Origin: Fodinicurvata fenggangensis DSM 21160 | GTDB taxonomy: Bacteria > Pseudomonadota > Alphaproteobacteria > Kiloniellales > DSM-21159 | DNA length: 64,000 nucleotides | Reading direction: 5' to 3' | Assembly (NCBI RefSeq): GCF_000686045.1 | Contig: NZ_JMLV01000011.1 | Coordinates: forward strand, 1-64,000 | Part shown: positions 54,654 to 63,953 of the stretch, piece by piece | How the letters are laid out: every line of letters starts with the position of its first letter | Position numbering within the stretch: position 1 is the first letter of the stretch | Position numbers and translations under genes: made by a program | Notes under the pieces: model-generated | What the model was told of the DNA's origin: nothing | The model's database searches: none | Seen by the model: the letters and a program-made list of their open reading frames with translations, nothing else

Positions 54654-55685
54654 TCAGGCGCGGCCCATCATCATGCGATAGCGGACCTGGTCGAAGATCA
54701 CCGCCAGGATCAGCAGGCCGCCAAGCAGGACCATCTGCATGTAGGAGCTGATCTGGGCCAGGTTCATACCGTTCTGCGCCAGGGTGATGAAGTAGGCGCC
54801 CAGCACCACGTTGATCACCCGACCGATGCCACCGCGCAGCGAAACGCCGGCGATCACGCAGGCGGCGATGGACTCCAGTGCGATGGTGCCGCCCAGGTTG
54901 GCCTCGCCGGATTCCACGCGTGCGGTCAGCAACAGGCCAGCCACCGAGGCGGCCAGGGCACAGAGGGCATAGGCGATGATCAGGGTGCGCTTGGTGTCGA
55001 TGGCCGACAGCACGGCAGCCTTGATGTTGCCGCCGACGGCATAGATGTGCGCGCCGGTGCGCATGCGCTCCATGAAGATCCACATGGCCAGGATGGCAAC
55101 CAGCGCGACGATCACCGGTACCGGTATGTCCCAGATTCGGCCGAAGCCGAAGGCATCGGCAAAGGCATAGGGCATCCCGGAGACCGGGACGCCCCCGGTC
55201 AGAAACAGCGAGATGCCCGCCACCACCGAACTGACGCCCAAGGTCATGATAAAGGGGGAGACTCCGAAGAAGGCCACACCGGCCCCGTTGACCAGGCCCA
55301 CCACCAGCGAGGCGCCCAGCCCGGCCAGGCAGCCCAGGATAATCACCAGCCAGACGGCATCGGGAAAGATGCCGGCCAGTGCCACCATGGCCAGGGCCGA
55401 GATCACCGAGGTGAGCGCCACCACCGCCCCGACCGACAGGTCGAAGCCTCCGGTGATGAGAGCCAGCATTTGCCCCATGGACACCAGCGTCAAATAGACC
55501 GACTGCCGGAAGACGTTGGTCATGTTGTCGAAGGTCAGGAAGCGGTCCGAGAGGACGGTGAAGATGACCAGGGCGCCTGCCAGGAAAAAGGGCAGCACAC
55601 CCAGCTTCATGAAGACAGCGCGCAGGGCCTGCAGGGCCGTGCGGCTGCCGGCAGTTTCCTGTGGTGTTGTCGCATTGTCCGTCAT
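54654..55685 (-). CDS. Sugar-type ABC transporter permease (RbsC family)
   Basis: The 343-residue protein has about nine to ten membrane helices with RbsC family features: MGQMLALITGGFDLSVGAVVAL, AFFGVSPFIMTLGVSSVVAG, and ANLGGTIALESIAACVIAGVSLRGGIGRV. It forms a homodimeric channel energised by the upstream RbsA-type ATPase, whose stop lies 4 bases before its ATG. The longer open frame upstream overlaps the ATPase gene and is not used. Confidence 0.92.
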   Translation of the reverse strand: MTDNATTPQETAGSRTALQALRAVFMKLGVLPFFLAGALVIFTVLSDRFLTFDNMTNVFRQSVYLTLVSMGQMLALITGGFDLSVGAVVALTSVISALAMVALAGIFPDAVWLVIILGCLAGLGASLVVGLVNGAGVAFFGVSPFIMTLGVSSVVAGISLFLTGGVPVSGMPYAFADAFGFGRIWDIPVPVIVALVAILAMWIFMERMRTGAHIYAVGGNIKAAVLSAIDTKRTLIIAYALCALAASVAGLLLTARVESGEANLGGTIALESIAACVIAGVSLRGGIGRVINVVLGAYFITLAQNGMNLAQISSYMQMVLLGGLLILAVIFDQVRYRMMMGRA

Positions 55686-55689
55686 CGAC

Positions 55690-57171
55690 CTATTCCTCGA
55701 AAAAATGTGCCAGAACGGCGGCTTCGCTGATCTCTTCGCGCGGCAACTCGGCCGAGATCCGTCCATGTGAAAACACCAGAAGGCGGTGGGAGAGGTTCAT
55801 CACTTCGGGCAGGTCCGAAGAGATGACCACCACGGCCTTGCCACTTTCCGTCAGGCGCTTGATCAGGCCATAGATCGCCGCGCGCGCGCCCATGTCGACG
55901 CCCACCGTGGGTTCGTCGAAGATATAGAGGTCGTAGTCCTTGCCCAGGCCACGCCCGAACAGGGTCTTCTGCTGGTTGCCGCCCGACAGCTGCGCGGCCA
56001 GGCGATCGCGGTAAGCCGGGGGCAGCTCCACCGATTCCGCCACCGCTTCGGCCTTGGCTCGCATGTCTTTCCAGGGCAGCAGGCCCAGGCGGCTGGAAGC
56101 ACCGACCATCACGCCCTGGATCAGGTTGGCGCGCGAGGTGAAGGCCAACTGCAGGCCCTCGGTCTTGCGGTCCGGCGGCAGGTAATAGACGCCTTGCCCC
56201 ATCATGTGGCGGCAGCTCGCCCCCGTGACACCGCGGTCCTTCAGGCGCACCTGGCCCGCCGTCATCGATTGCAGGCCGAAGATGGCCCGGAAGCAGCGCG
56301 ATTTGCCGGAGCCCACCAGGCCCGCCACGCCCAGGATCTCACCGGGCCGCACAGTCAGTGCAGCCTCCTTGACCCCGGAAGTCTTAAGGCCCTCGACCTC
56401 CAGGATCGGAGCGCCCGGACGCGCCTCGATGGCGGGATAGATTTCGTCGATAGCACGCCCCACCATCATCTCCACCAGCTTGGCTTCGCTGGTCTCGGCC
56501 ATGGCCACCGTTGCGATCTTGCGGCCATCGCGCAGCACCGTGACACGATCGGCGATGCGCTTGAGCTCCTGCATGCGGTGCGAGATATAGATAACCCCCA
56601 CGCCGCGTGCCTTCATCTGCTCCACCACCTTGAACAGGTGGTCGACCTCGCGGTCAGTCAGGGACGCCGTGGGCTCGTCCAGGATCAGGATCGAGAGTTG
56701 GCCGTGAAAGGCCTTGGCGATCTCCACCATCTGCTGCTCGGCCCGGCTGAGCGTACTGACCAGGGCCTTTGGATCGATGTGGAAGTCGAGTTGTTCGAAC
56801 AACTCACGTGCACGGTGGATCATGCCGGACTTGTCGGTAAAGCCGCGACGTTTCGGCTCGTCGCCCAGGAAGATGTTCTCGGCCACGCTCATGGTTGGCA
56901 CCAGGGAGAACTCCTGGAAAACCGCCGAGATTCCCTTCTCGCGGGCATCGGCCACGGACTGGAAATTCACGTCCTCGCCATTCACGCGCAGACTGCCGCT
57001 GCTTGGCTGGCTGGCGCCGGCAACCATGGCAATCAGGGTGGATTTGCCCGCACCGTTCTCGCCGAAGAGGACATGCACCTCGCCGGACTTCAGTTCGAAG
57101 TCCACGGCGTCCAGGGCCACGACCCCCGGATAGCGCTTGGTCAGGGCAGCTGTTTCAATGACCGTCTGCAT
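55690..57171 (-). CDS. Sugar-type ABC transporter ATPase with two ABC domains (RbsA family)
   Basis: The 493-residue protein contains two ABC modules, as usual for RbsA/XylG. The first has Walker A FGENGAGKSTLIAMVAG and STLSRAEQQMVEIAKAF; the second has the degenerate Walker A GLVGSGKSRCFRAIFG and signature LSGGNQQKTLFGRGLG. ATG at 57171 was chosen over a TTG nine codons upstream. It follows the binding-protein gene after a strong terminator-like hairpin. Confidence 0.93.
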   Translation of the reverse strand: MQTVIETAALTKRYPGVVALDAVDFELKSGEVHVLFGENGAGKSTLIAMVAGASQPSSGSLRVNGEDVNFQSVADAREKGISAVFQEFSLVPTMSVAENIFLGDEPKRRGFTDKSGMIHRARELFEQLDFHIDPKALVSTLSRAEQQMVEIAKAFHGQLSILILDEPTASLTDREVDHLFKVVEQMKARGVGVIYISHRMQELKRIADRVTVLRDGRKIATVAMAETSEAKLVEMMVGRAIDEIYPAIEARPGAPILEVEGLKTSGVKEAALTVRPGEILGVAGLVGSGKSRCFRAIFGLQSMTAGQVRLKDRGVTGASCRHMMGQGVYYLPPDRKTEGLQLAFTSRANLIQGVMVGASSRLGLLPWKDMRAKAEAVAESVELPPAYRDRLAAQLSGGNQQKTLFGRGLGKDYDLYIFDEPTVGVDMGARAAIYGLIKRLTESGKAVVVISSDLPEVMNLSHRLLVFSHGRISAELPREEISEAAVLAHFFEE

Positions 57172-57242
57172 CTCAGGTCGTCCTGGGGACTTATCCAAGG
57201 AATGCGCCCGGCACGCCCGGGACTCCCGAAGTCCATTGCAAA

Positions 57243-57279
57243 GGAAAAAAGCCGGGAACGGCGGTAACGCCGTTCCCGG
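57243..57279 (-). terminator. Strong intrinsic terminator/attenuator after the binding-protein gene
   Basis: On the minus strand a perfect 12-bp stem (CCGGGAACGGCG/CGCCGTTCCCGG) with a TTAC loop is followed by CTTTTTTCC. It lies 15 bases past the stop of the periplasmic binding-protein gene. Partial read-through would give the usual excess of binding protein over membrane components. Confidence 0.85.
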
Positions 57280-57294
57280 GAACAGGCACAGGGA

Positions 57295-58365
57295 TTACTC
57301 GACCTCGACCGAGAAAACCGGACTGAAGCCCTGCGGCGGCAGAACATTGCTCCGCTCGACCTCGCCGATATTGTCCTGGTCCACCACGAAGATTTCCGGA
57401 CCCACGTGCTTGACGTAGTCCTCGCCCTCCAGGACGCGGACCGCCTGGTCCACGGCAATGCGGCCCTGGATGACCATGGAGTCCGCAGGCGCCGCCAGGA
57501 TGAAACCGCGCTCGATGCCTTCATAAACGCCCGGCGTCATGTAGAAGGAAATCAGGTCGACTTCGCCCACCAGATCACGTTCGCGGATGATGCCCTGGGC
57601 CGCTTCGGCGGTCACCGCCGTACCGGCTATGTAGCGGACATCCGGATTGGCGCGCAGCACGTCCTCGACCAGGCCCTGCTGGGCCTCCTTGCCGGTGTCG
57701 CCATAGCGCGGCTCCAGCACCTCGATCGCCGAGCCCTCGACGGCCTCCATGAAGCCCGCATGCGCGGCCTCCACCCAGCCGGCGCCCGCGGGACCGGGGA
57801 ACCAGCCCACCTGGACCGGATCGCTGCCCTCGGGGTGCCGCTCGGCCAGGTACTCGCCGGCACTGGAGCCCATGGTGCGGAAGGAGACCAGCGACTTGGC
57901 AGTGACGTTCTCGGAAGAGATGCCGTTGATCACGTCGATCACCGGAATATCATCTTCCGCCAGTTCATCCACCAGATTGTTCAGCCCGTCCAGCGAGATC
58001 GCGCCGATGATGACGGCATCCGCGCCACCGGCCACACAGTCCTCGATCTGGCTGAGCTGGTTGGCCAGCTCGGTGTAACCGCCGGCCTCGACAACGTTCA
58101 GGTTGACGCCGAGGCGCTTGGCCTCCTCGACCACACCGTAGTCGACGCCCAACCAGTAGGCGTCCTTCATGTGCGGGAAGGACACACAGATCTCCCAGGG
58201 CTGGGACGCCTTCTCCAGCGGCGTATAGGAAATCTTGTTGACCTCGCCGTCCGCAGAGAAGGCCGGGGTGACCTCCTCGGCCTCATAGGGGAACCACTCG
58301 TCCTGGGCAAGGGCCGGGCCTGCAAGGGCCGTGGCGACCGCCAGTGTTGCAATAAACCTTATCAT
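57295..58365 (-). CDS. Periplasmic sugar-type binding protein, TorT-like
   Basis: The 356-residue protein has a Sec signal (MIRFIATLAVATALAGPALA-QD) and a type 1 periplasmic fold. WEICVSFPHMKDAYWLGVDYG, EAGGYTELANQLSQIEDC and DAVIIGAISLDGLN resemble TorT and related binding proteins coupled to RbsAC-type transporters. The ligand is unknown; the neighbouring 5-oxoprolinase genes suggest a lactam or cyclic amino acid rather than a sugar. ATG at 58365 is preceded by AGGAGG; a GTG three codons upstream is also open. Confidence 0.9.
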   Translation of the reverse strand: MIRFIATLAVATALAGPALAQDEWFPYEAEEVTPAFSADGEVNKISYTPLEKASQPWEICVSFPHMKDAYWLGVDYGVVEEAKRLGVNLNVVEAGGYTELANQLSQIEDCVAGGADAVIIGAISLDGLNNLVDELAEDDIPVIDVINGISSENVTAKSLVSFRTMGSSAGEYLAERHPEGSDPVQVGWFPGPAGAGWVEAAHAGFMEAVEGSAIEVLEPRYGDTGKEAQQGLVEDVLRANPDVRYIAGTAVTAEAAQGIIRERDLVGEVDLISFYMTPGVYEGIERGFILAAPADSMVIQGRIAVDQAVRVLEGEDYVKHVGPEIFVVDQDNIGEVERSNVLPPQGFSPVFSVEVE

Positions 58366-58410
58366 TTTCTCCACCTCCTCTGTTGAAGTCGTTTTGTGGT
58401 TTTCTGTTTG

Positions 58411-59388
58411 TTATTGGTGTTTGAGCGCTTCCTCGATCCGCGCCAGCTGGGCCTTGCGCTCCTTCCGGGCGGCCAGCGCCTGCTCCATGTCCACCTTCAC
58501 GAAGCGGGTCGGCGTGTGCGGTTGCAACTGGCCGATCAGGTCCATGTCGGCCGAGATCACGGCCCCCAGGGTGAAGTAGCCGCCGCCCGAGACCGCATCA
58601 CGGTGCAGAACGATGGGCTCGGTGCCACCCGGCACCTGGATGGAGCCATAGGAATAGCAGCCATCGACGATGTTCGAGGGGTCCGAACCTGCCCCGAAGG
58701 GCTGCTCGCGCTCCTGGAAGGTCATGGGCCGGCCACCGCGGAAGCGCACCCCCATGCGGTCGGCTTCGGGCGCCACCTTCCATTCGTCGTCGAAGAAATT
58801 TCGTCCGGCCTCCTCGGTGATCAGGCGCCAGTAGAGGCCCGGCAGCACGCGCAGCTCGGCTGGATTGCCCGGCATGCGGCGCAGGGATGCCTCCAGGCTG
58901 CGGCCCTCCTTGACCTTTCCGTTATCGCCGAAGGGCACCATGTCACCGACCGCCAGCGCGCGGCCTTCATAGCCACCGAGGGCGCCGATGGCATAGGTCG
59001 AACGGCTGCCCAGGTAAACGTCGGTGGTGATGCCGCCCGAGATCGCGATGTAGGCGCGCGCACCCTCGCGCAGATAATCGAAGGACAGCACCTGCCCGGC
59101 CTTCACCTTGAAGGCGGTCCAGGTCGGCTTCTCCTCGCCATCCACACGCGGCGGCAACTCGGCGCCGGTCACCGCGACCATGGCGTCCTTCTCGAATTCC
59201 AGCTGCGGCCCCATGAAAACCGTCTCCAGCGCGGCCGCGCCCTCGTCGTTGCCGACCAGCAGGTTGGCTGCACGCAGGGACAGGCGGTCCATGGCACCCG
59301 ATATGGGAATGCCCAGATGGAAATAGCCGGGGCGGCCGAGATCCTGGATCGTCGTCAGGAGTCCGGTGTTGAGAACCTTAAACGTCAT
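58411..59388 (-). CDS. pxpC: 5-oxoprolinase subunit C / biotin-dependent carboxyltransferase family (PxpC)
   Basis: The 325-residue protein matches PxpC/KipA: LLTTIQDLGRPGYFHLGIPISGAMD at the start, LVGNDEGAAALE, and RAYIAISGGITTDVYLGSRST. With PxpB and PxpA it performs ATP-dependent opening of 5-oxoproline to glutamate in characterised bacteria. It overlaps the end of pxpB by 11 bases. Confidence 0.93.
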   Translation of the reverse strand: MTFKVLNTGLLTTIQDLGRPGYFHLGIPISGAMDRLSLRAANLLVGNDEGAAALETVFMGPQLEFEKDAMVAVTGAELPPRVDGEEKPTWTAFKVKAGQVLSFDYLREGARAYIAISGGITTDVYLGSRSTYAIGALGGYEGRALAVGDMVPFGDNGKVKEGRSLEASLRRMPGNPAELRVLPGLYWRLITEEAGRNFFDDEWKVAPEADRMGVRFRGGRPMTFQEREQPFGAGSDPSNIVDGCYSYGSIQVPGGTEPIVLHRDAVSGGGYFTLGAVISADMDLIGQLQPHTPTRFVKVDMEQALAARKERKAQLARIEEALKHQ

Positions 59389-60253
59389 TGAGGGCCCCCA
59401 TCAGTTTCTTGTTGAAACCGTCCATGTCCGCGTTGAAGGCCTCCAGGTCGAACTCGACCTCGGCGATCCGCGGCGTGTAGCGATTGGCCTGCACCTCGGC
59501 CAGCGTGGCGTCGTATTCCTCACGGCTGATCGGCGTGAACTTCACCAGGTCGCCTGGCTTGAAGAAGACCAGGAAGTCGCGGAGGTACGAGGTCACCTGC
59601 TTGGGGTCGAAGATGGTGACCGGCGTGATGCCGAACATCTGGTAGCCGCCGGCCCCGCGCACCGAATAGATGCAGGAGAAACAGCCGCCATAGCCCACCG
59701 TCTGCTTGGGCGTGTCGGTCCGCGGCCGGACGTACTTGGGCACCTCCAGCTGCTTCTTGCGCTCCACCAGCTGGTAGAGGAAGGGCAGGCCCGAGACGAA
59801 GCCGACCATGGAGACGAACCAGGGCGCCGAGTGGTGTGCCGTGATGAACTCGTCGATCGTGTTGAAGCCGTTGATCCGCGCAGCATAGTCAAGGTCGCTG
59901 CCGCTCGGGTCCTGGTGCCGGTCGCGAAAGCGCATCAGGGTCTCGTGCGTCCAGGGATCCCGGTAATAGACGGGGAATTCGACGATGCGGGTGTTGAGCC
60001 GCTTCTCCGCGCTCTCGGCGGTGTGCTCCAGGGCCTTCAGCTCGGCCAGCATGTCGTCGGGCTTGATGCGGTCGGGATCGAACTTCACCTGGAAGCTGGC
60101 GTTGGCCGGACAGACCTCGGTGACCCCGTCGATCTCGGCCTCGCGCACGGCAGAGGTCATCGACAGGCTCTTGAAGAAGGCGTCCAGCGACATCTCCTCG
60201 TCCATCTCGACGAAGATGTGCTCGTCGCCTCCGAAGGAATAACGTGTCTTCAT
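59378..60253 (-). CDS. pxpB: 5-oxoprolinase subunit B (PxpB/KipI family)
   Basis: The 291-residue protein has the KipI family core: FISMVGFVSGLPFLYQL-like and GGCFSCIYSVRGAGGYQMFG, followed by FFKPGDLVKFTPIS. It is longer than the usual about 220 residues, with an N-terminal extension (residues 1-75). ATG at 60253 lies seven bases after GGAGG that sits inside the end of the biotin carboxylase gene; a TTG two codons upstream overlaps that stop. Confidence 0.92.
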   Translation of the reverse strand: MKTRYSFGGDEHIFVEMDEEMSLDAFFKSLSMTSAVREAEIDGVTEVCPANASFQVKFDPDRIKPDDMLAELKALEHTAESAEKRLNTRIVEFPVYYRDPWTHETLMRFRDRHQDPSGSDLDYAARINGFNTIDEFITAHHSAPWFVSMVGFVSGLPFLYQLVERKKQLEVPKYVRPRTDTPKQTVGYGGCFSCIYSVRGAGGYQMFGITPVTIFDPKQVTSYLRDFLVFFKPGDLVKFTPISREEYDATLAEVQANRYTPRIAEVEFDLEAFNADMDGFNKKLMGALNDV

Positions 60254-60255
60254 GC

Positions 60256-61629
60256 TCAAACCTCCAGGTCGGCGGTCAGGGTGCGGTTTTCGAGCCAGGG
60301 CTCGAGGAACTGGGTGTGGAACTGCCCGGCCTGCACCGCCGGGTCGGCGGCCAGGGCCTTGTGCAGCGGCAGGGTGGTTTTCACGTCGCCGATGCTGATC
60401 TGCTGCAGCGCCTTGGTCAGCGCGGCCAGGGCATCCTTGCGGTCCATGCCGTGGACGATCAGCTTGCCCAGCAGCGAGTCGTAGAAGGGCGGGATGACAT
60501 AGCCCTCGTACAGCAGGGTGTCGAAGCGCAGGCCCGCAATCTCGGGGATCTTCAGCTTGCCGATCACGCCCGGGAAGGGCATGAAGTTGTTGGACGGATC
60601 CTCGGCGTTCACCCGCACCTCGATGGCGTGGCCATCCAGCTGGATGTCCTCCTGAGCCATGGACAGGGGCTCGCCCCCGGCCACCTTGATCATCTCGGCC
60701 ACCAGGTCGATGCCGGTCACCATCTCGGTCACCGGATGCTCCACCTGGATGCGCGTGTTCATCTCGATAAAAAAGAATTCGCCCGTACCCTCGTCATAGA
60801 GGTATTCCAGCGTGCCCGCGCCGCGATAGGCCACGGACTCGGCCAGGGCCACGGCCGAGCGGCAAAGCTCCTCGCGCACCTCGGACGTCAGGCAGGCGGC
60901 GGGCGCCTCCTCCCAGACCTTCTGGCGGCGGCGCTGCAGCGAGCATTCCCGTTCATAGCAGTGCACGGCCCGCTGGCCATCGCCCAGGATCTGCACCTCG
61001 ATGTGCCGCGGGGTCTTCAGGGCGCGTTCCAGGTACAATGCGCCGTCGCCGAAGGCAGCCTGTGCCTCGGCACGCGCCTGCGGGGCCAGCTTGCGCAGTT
61101 CCTCTTCGCTGTCGGCGATGCGAATGCCGCGTCCGCCCCCGCCTGCGGAGGCCTTGATCATCACGGGATAGCCGATCTCCCTGGCTGCCGCCACGGCGGC
61201 TTCCGCGGTCTCGATCACGCCCTTAGAGCCCGGCACCACCGGCACCCCGGCCTCCTGGGCCGCGGCGCGCGCGGCCGCCTTGTTGCCCATGCGCCGGATG
61301 GTCTCGGCCGAGGGCCCGACGAAGATCATCCCCGCCTGCTCCACGGCTTCGGCAAAATCGGCATTCTCCGACAGGAAGCCATAGCCCGGATGCACGGCAT
61401 CGCACTCGGCCTCCTTCGCTGCGGTGATCAGGGCCTCGACGTTCAGGTAGGACTTGGCCGCCTGGGCCGGGCCGATGCAGATGGCTTCGTCGGCCAGGCG
61501 CACAGCCAGCATGTCCCCGTCGGCGTCGGAATGCGCCTGCACCGCCGTGATACCCAGGGCCTGCGCGGCACGCACCACGCGCACCGCGATCTCGCCCCGG
61601 TTGGCCACGAACAGGCGTCGGATCGACAT
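60256..61629 (-). CDS. accC: Biotin carboxylase (AccC family)
   Basis: The 457-residue protein has the ATP-grasp biotin carboxylase features: RRLFVANRGEIAVRVVRAAQ, MIKASAGGGGRGIRIADS, CSLQRRRQKVWEEAPA and FFIEMNTRIQVEHPVTEMVTG. It carboxylates the biotin of a carrier protein using bicarbonate and ATP. Lying between pxpB and a biotin-carrier gene, it is not the housekeeping acetyl-CoA carboxylase subunit but part of a PxpABC-linked set, suggesting that a carboxylation step belongs to the lactam reaction. Confidence 0.94.
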   Translation of the reverse strand: MSIRRLFVANRGEIAVRVVRAAQALGITAVQAHSDADGDMLAVRLADEAICIGPAQAAKSYLNVEALITAAKEAECDAVHPGYGFLSENADFAEAVEQAGMIFVGPSAETIRRMGNKAAARAAAQEAGVPVVPGSKGVIETAEAAVAAAREIGYPVMIKASAGGGGRGIRIADSEEELRKLAPQARAEAQAAFGDGALYLERALKTPRHIEVQILGDGQRAVHCYERECSLQRRRQKVWEEAPAACLTSEVREELCRSAVALAESVAYRGAGTLEYLYDEGTGEFFFIEMNTRIQVEHPVTEMVTGIDLVAEMIKVAGGEPLSMAQEDIQLDGHAIEVRVNAEDPSNNFMPFPGVIGKLKIPEIAGLRFDTLLYEGYVIPPFYDSLLGKLIVHGMDRKDALAALTKALQQISIGDVKTTLPLHKALAADPAVQAGQFHTQFLEPWLENRTLTADLEV

Positions 61630-61634
61630 GCCCC

Positions 61635-61871
61635 TCAGTCCTCCAGCTCGACCAGGACGGCGCCTGCCGAGACGGGCTCTTCGTTCTCGACCTTGAAGGC
61701 CTTCACCTTGCCGACCACTTCGGACTTGACCTCGATGAAGGATTTCATGACCTCCACCAGGCCGACCACGTCGCCCACGGCGACCGCATCGCCCTCGGAC
61801 TTGTAGGGCGCATCTTCGGGCGAGGGACGGCGATAGAATGTGCCGGGGATGGGAGAGCGGATGTCCGCCAT
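61635..61871 (-). CDS. Biotin carboxyl carrier protein, short form
   Basis: The 78-residue protein is a single biotinyl domain: IRSPIPGTFYRRPSPEDAPY, the biotinylated Lys in VEVMKSFIEVKSE, and EPVSAGAVLVELED. The long N-terminal linker of AccB is missing. It lies 5 bases before the biotin carboxylase gene and must be its substrate. Confidence 0.94.
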   Translation of the reverse strand: MADIRSPIPGTFYRRPSPEDAPYKSEGDAVAVGDVVGLVEVMKSFIEVKSEVVGKVKAFKVENEEPVSAGAVLVELED

Positions 61872-61979
61872 GACTGTGTCTCCTTGATCTCGCTTGGCTG
61901 TTTGTCTTCTCTCAGCGTGGTTTTTGTTGCTTTGTCGGAAACTCTCTCAAGCGACCCTGCGCGCGGATTGCGACCGCTT

Positions 61980-62765
61980 TCAGGCCGCTTCCGCCAGGAT
62001 GTCCTCGGCGGGCAGGATATGGATGCCGTTGTCCACCAGACCCTTGCGCACCGCCGTTCCGATCTGCAGCGCACCGGGCGTATCGGAATGGAAACAGATG
62101 GATTCGAAGGTGATGTCGATGTCCGTGCCCTCCACCGTGCGCACCTTGCCTTCCTGGCAGGCGCGCACACACTTCTCGGCCACTTCCTCGGGCTTGAGGG
62201 CGCGCATGCGGCGGGTGAAGACGATGCTGCCGCTGTTGTCGTAGTCGCGGTCGGCGTAGAACTCGCGCACGGTCTTCAGCCCCGCGGCTTTGGCGATGCC
62301 ATAGGTTTCCGAAACATCCATGCAGAAGACCGCAGTCTCGGGGCTGCACCTGGCCAGGGCCTCGACCAGCAGTTTCGACAACTCGGCATTCCGCGCCGCC
62401 TCCATGTAGAGGGCGCCATGCGGTTTCACGTGCTGCAGCTTGGTGCCGTGCCGGCGGGCGAATTCACGCAGCGCGCCCACCTGATAGACGATGTCGTTGA
62501 CCAGTTCGTCGGGATTGGCCTGGATCACGCGCCGGCCGAAGCCCTGCAGGTCGCGGTAGCCTGGGTGCGCGCCAATGGCGACGCCCCGCTCCAACGCGCC
62601 CTTGACCACCTTGTCCATCAGGTTGGGGTCACCGGCATGGAAGCCGGTCGCCACGTTGGCGGAGCTGATCAGGTCCATCAGCTCCTCGTCGGTCGCCTCG
62701 CTGATCCGCCAATACCCGAAGTTTTCACCCAGGTCGCAGTTCAGATCCACAGTTTTTCTGCTCAC
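61980..62765 (-). CDS. pxpA: 5-oxoprolinase subunit A (PxpA, LamB/YcsF family)
   Basis: The 261-residue protein has the family N-terminus [46 protein letters not shown] and [13 protein letters not shown] chose the GTG at 62765 because GGAGG lies seven bases upstream and the conserved VDLNCDLGE then comes at residue 5; the frame is open 32 codons further upstream. It is the first gene of the Pxp/transporter operon, 108 bases before the biotin-carrier gene, and divergent from a GntR gene. Confidence 0.93.
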   Translation of the reverse strand: MSRKTVDLNCDLGENFGYWRISEATDEELMDLISSANVATGFHAGDPNLMDKVVKGALERGVAIGAHPGYRDLQGFGRRVIQANPDELVNDIVYQVGALREFARRHGTKLQHVKPHGALYMEAARNAELSKLLVEALARCSPETAVFCMDVSETYGIAKAAGLKTVREFYADRDYDNSGSIVFTRRMRALKPEEVAEKCVRACQEGKVRTVEGTDIDITFESICFHSDTPGALQIGTAVRKGLVDNGIHILPAEDILAEAA

Positions 62766-63107
62766 CGTCTTGCCTCCAGCTACAAGCCTGTCGGCGCCTT
62801 CTTGAGCGAAGCGCTCTGACATCCCTGCATTCAGGGTCCGCCCGAGGTGAAGGGAAATCAAATTGTAAAATTCACGGCAGCGAATTCTGATTTATTGATA
62901 ATCAAGACAGCGTTCGAATGATTTCACAGGTCTGATTTCATTCAATAAACCCGCATTACGCGTAGAAATCACCATCTGCATTTTCTGCTTTTCAGATGAG
63001 GCCGCTTCAGCTTTTCGCTGTCACAGGGCGAACGAAGGCTCCGTAGCCAGCAGCGACAGACGAATCTGGGTATTCCCTAACTATGATAATTATGATTATA
63101 ATTAAGC
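62766..63107. other. Divergent promoter region of the pxp operon and its GntR regulator
   Basis: About 340 bases between pxpA and the GntR gene, much more AT-rich than the surrounding genes, with no likely gene. It holds the promoters of both and one clear palindrome at its right end. Confidence 0.5.
63087..63104. promoter_or_regulatory. Candidate GntR operator (perfect palindrome)
   Basis: TAATTAT-GATT-ATAATTA is a perfect inverted repeat ending three bases before the GTG start of the GntR gene, typical of an autoregulatory FadR-type site. Confidence 0.5.
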
Positions 63108-63953
63108 GTGTTCAGGGAAACGAATGACGGTTACGTGGCAGGACTCGATCGGACATACCAGGCGCCTTCACTCCGCCCAAAGAAGCGTTCCGACGTGATC
63201 GTTGAGCAGATCAAGCGATGGATCGTGGAAGAGGGTAAGAGGCCCGGCGACAAGCTGCCGCACGAGAAGGAACTGATCCGTATCTTCTCGGCCGGCCGGG
63301 GCACGGTGCGCGAGGCCCTGAAGTCGCTCGAAGTACAGGGGCTCATCATCAACATGCCGGGCGCCGATGGCGGCGCCGTCCTCAGTGAAGTGCCCTATGG
63401 GCGCGCCATGCATCTGCTGCGCAACTACTTCCACTCACGGACCGTCACCTTCGCCCAGGTCTATGCCGTCCGGAAATTCGTCGAGCCCGAGGTCGCGGCC
63501 TCAGCCGTCGGCCATCTGAGTGAGCGGGATTTCGAGCAACTTCAGGCTTCGATCAAAACCTGCCAGTGCAGCGACCGGGATCGCCACTTGCAACGCAAGG
63601 CACAGCGTACGGCCGAACTCGATTTTCATGACATCATAGCCCGGGCCTGCCCAAACCCGCTGATGAGCTTCATCGGGCGCTTTCTCAACGACGTGCTCAG
63701 GGACCTTGTCGTCCTCAGTGCCGAGAACTTCACCCGGCACGGTGACTTCCTGGCGCAAAACTGCCGCTACCACGCTTCAGTGACGGACGCCCTGAGGAAA
63801 GAGGACGCCGAAGCCGTCAGGGCCCTGATGCACGAACACATGATCGATGCGGAAAGCTACATGACCGAGCTGGATGCTCAGATAGAGGGAACATGGCTGG
63901 GTCCGCCCAGAATGCGCGAGGAGGGTGCCTCCATGCTTCCATCAAACACTTAA
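63108..63953 (+). CDS. GntR-family regulator, FadR/FCD subgroup
   Basis: The 281-residue protein has a winged helix (RSDVIVEQIKRWIVEEGKRPG, KLPHEKELIRIFSAGRGTVR, GADGGAVLSEV) and an FCD effector domain (about residues 115-255, with AELDFHDIIARACPN and NCRYHASVTDAL). The GTG at 63108 has no ribosome site and lies 3 bases after a palindrome; another GTG nine codons on is also possible, so the start is uncertain. It is divergent from pxpA and likely controls the pxp/transporter/aldolase operon. Nothing recognisable follows in the last 47 bases. Confidence 0.88.
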   Translation: MFRETNDGYVAGLDRTYQAPSLRPKKRSDVIVEQIKRWIVEEGKRPGDKLPHEKELIRIFSAGRGTVREALKSLEVQGLIINMPGADGGAVLSEVPYGRAMHLLRNYFHSRTVTFAQVYAVRKFVEPEVAASAVGHLSERDFEQLQASIKTCQCSDRDRHLQRKAQRTAELDFHDIIARACPNPLMSFIGRFLNDVLRDLVVLSAENFTRHGDFLAQNCRYHASVTDALRKEDAEAVRALMHEHMIDAESYMTELDAQIEGTWLGPPRMREEGASMLPSNT

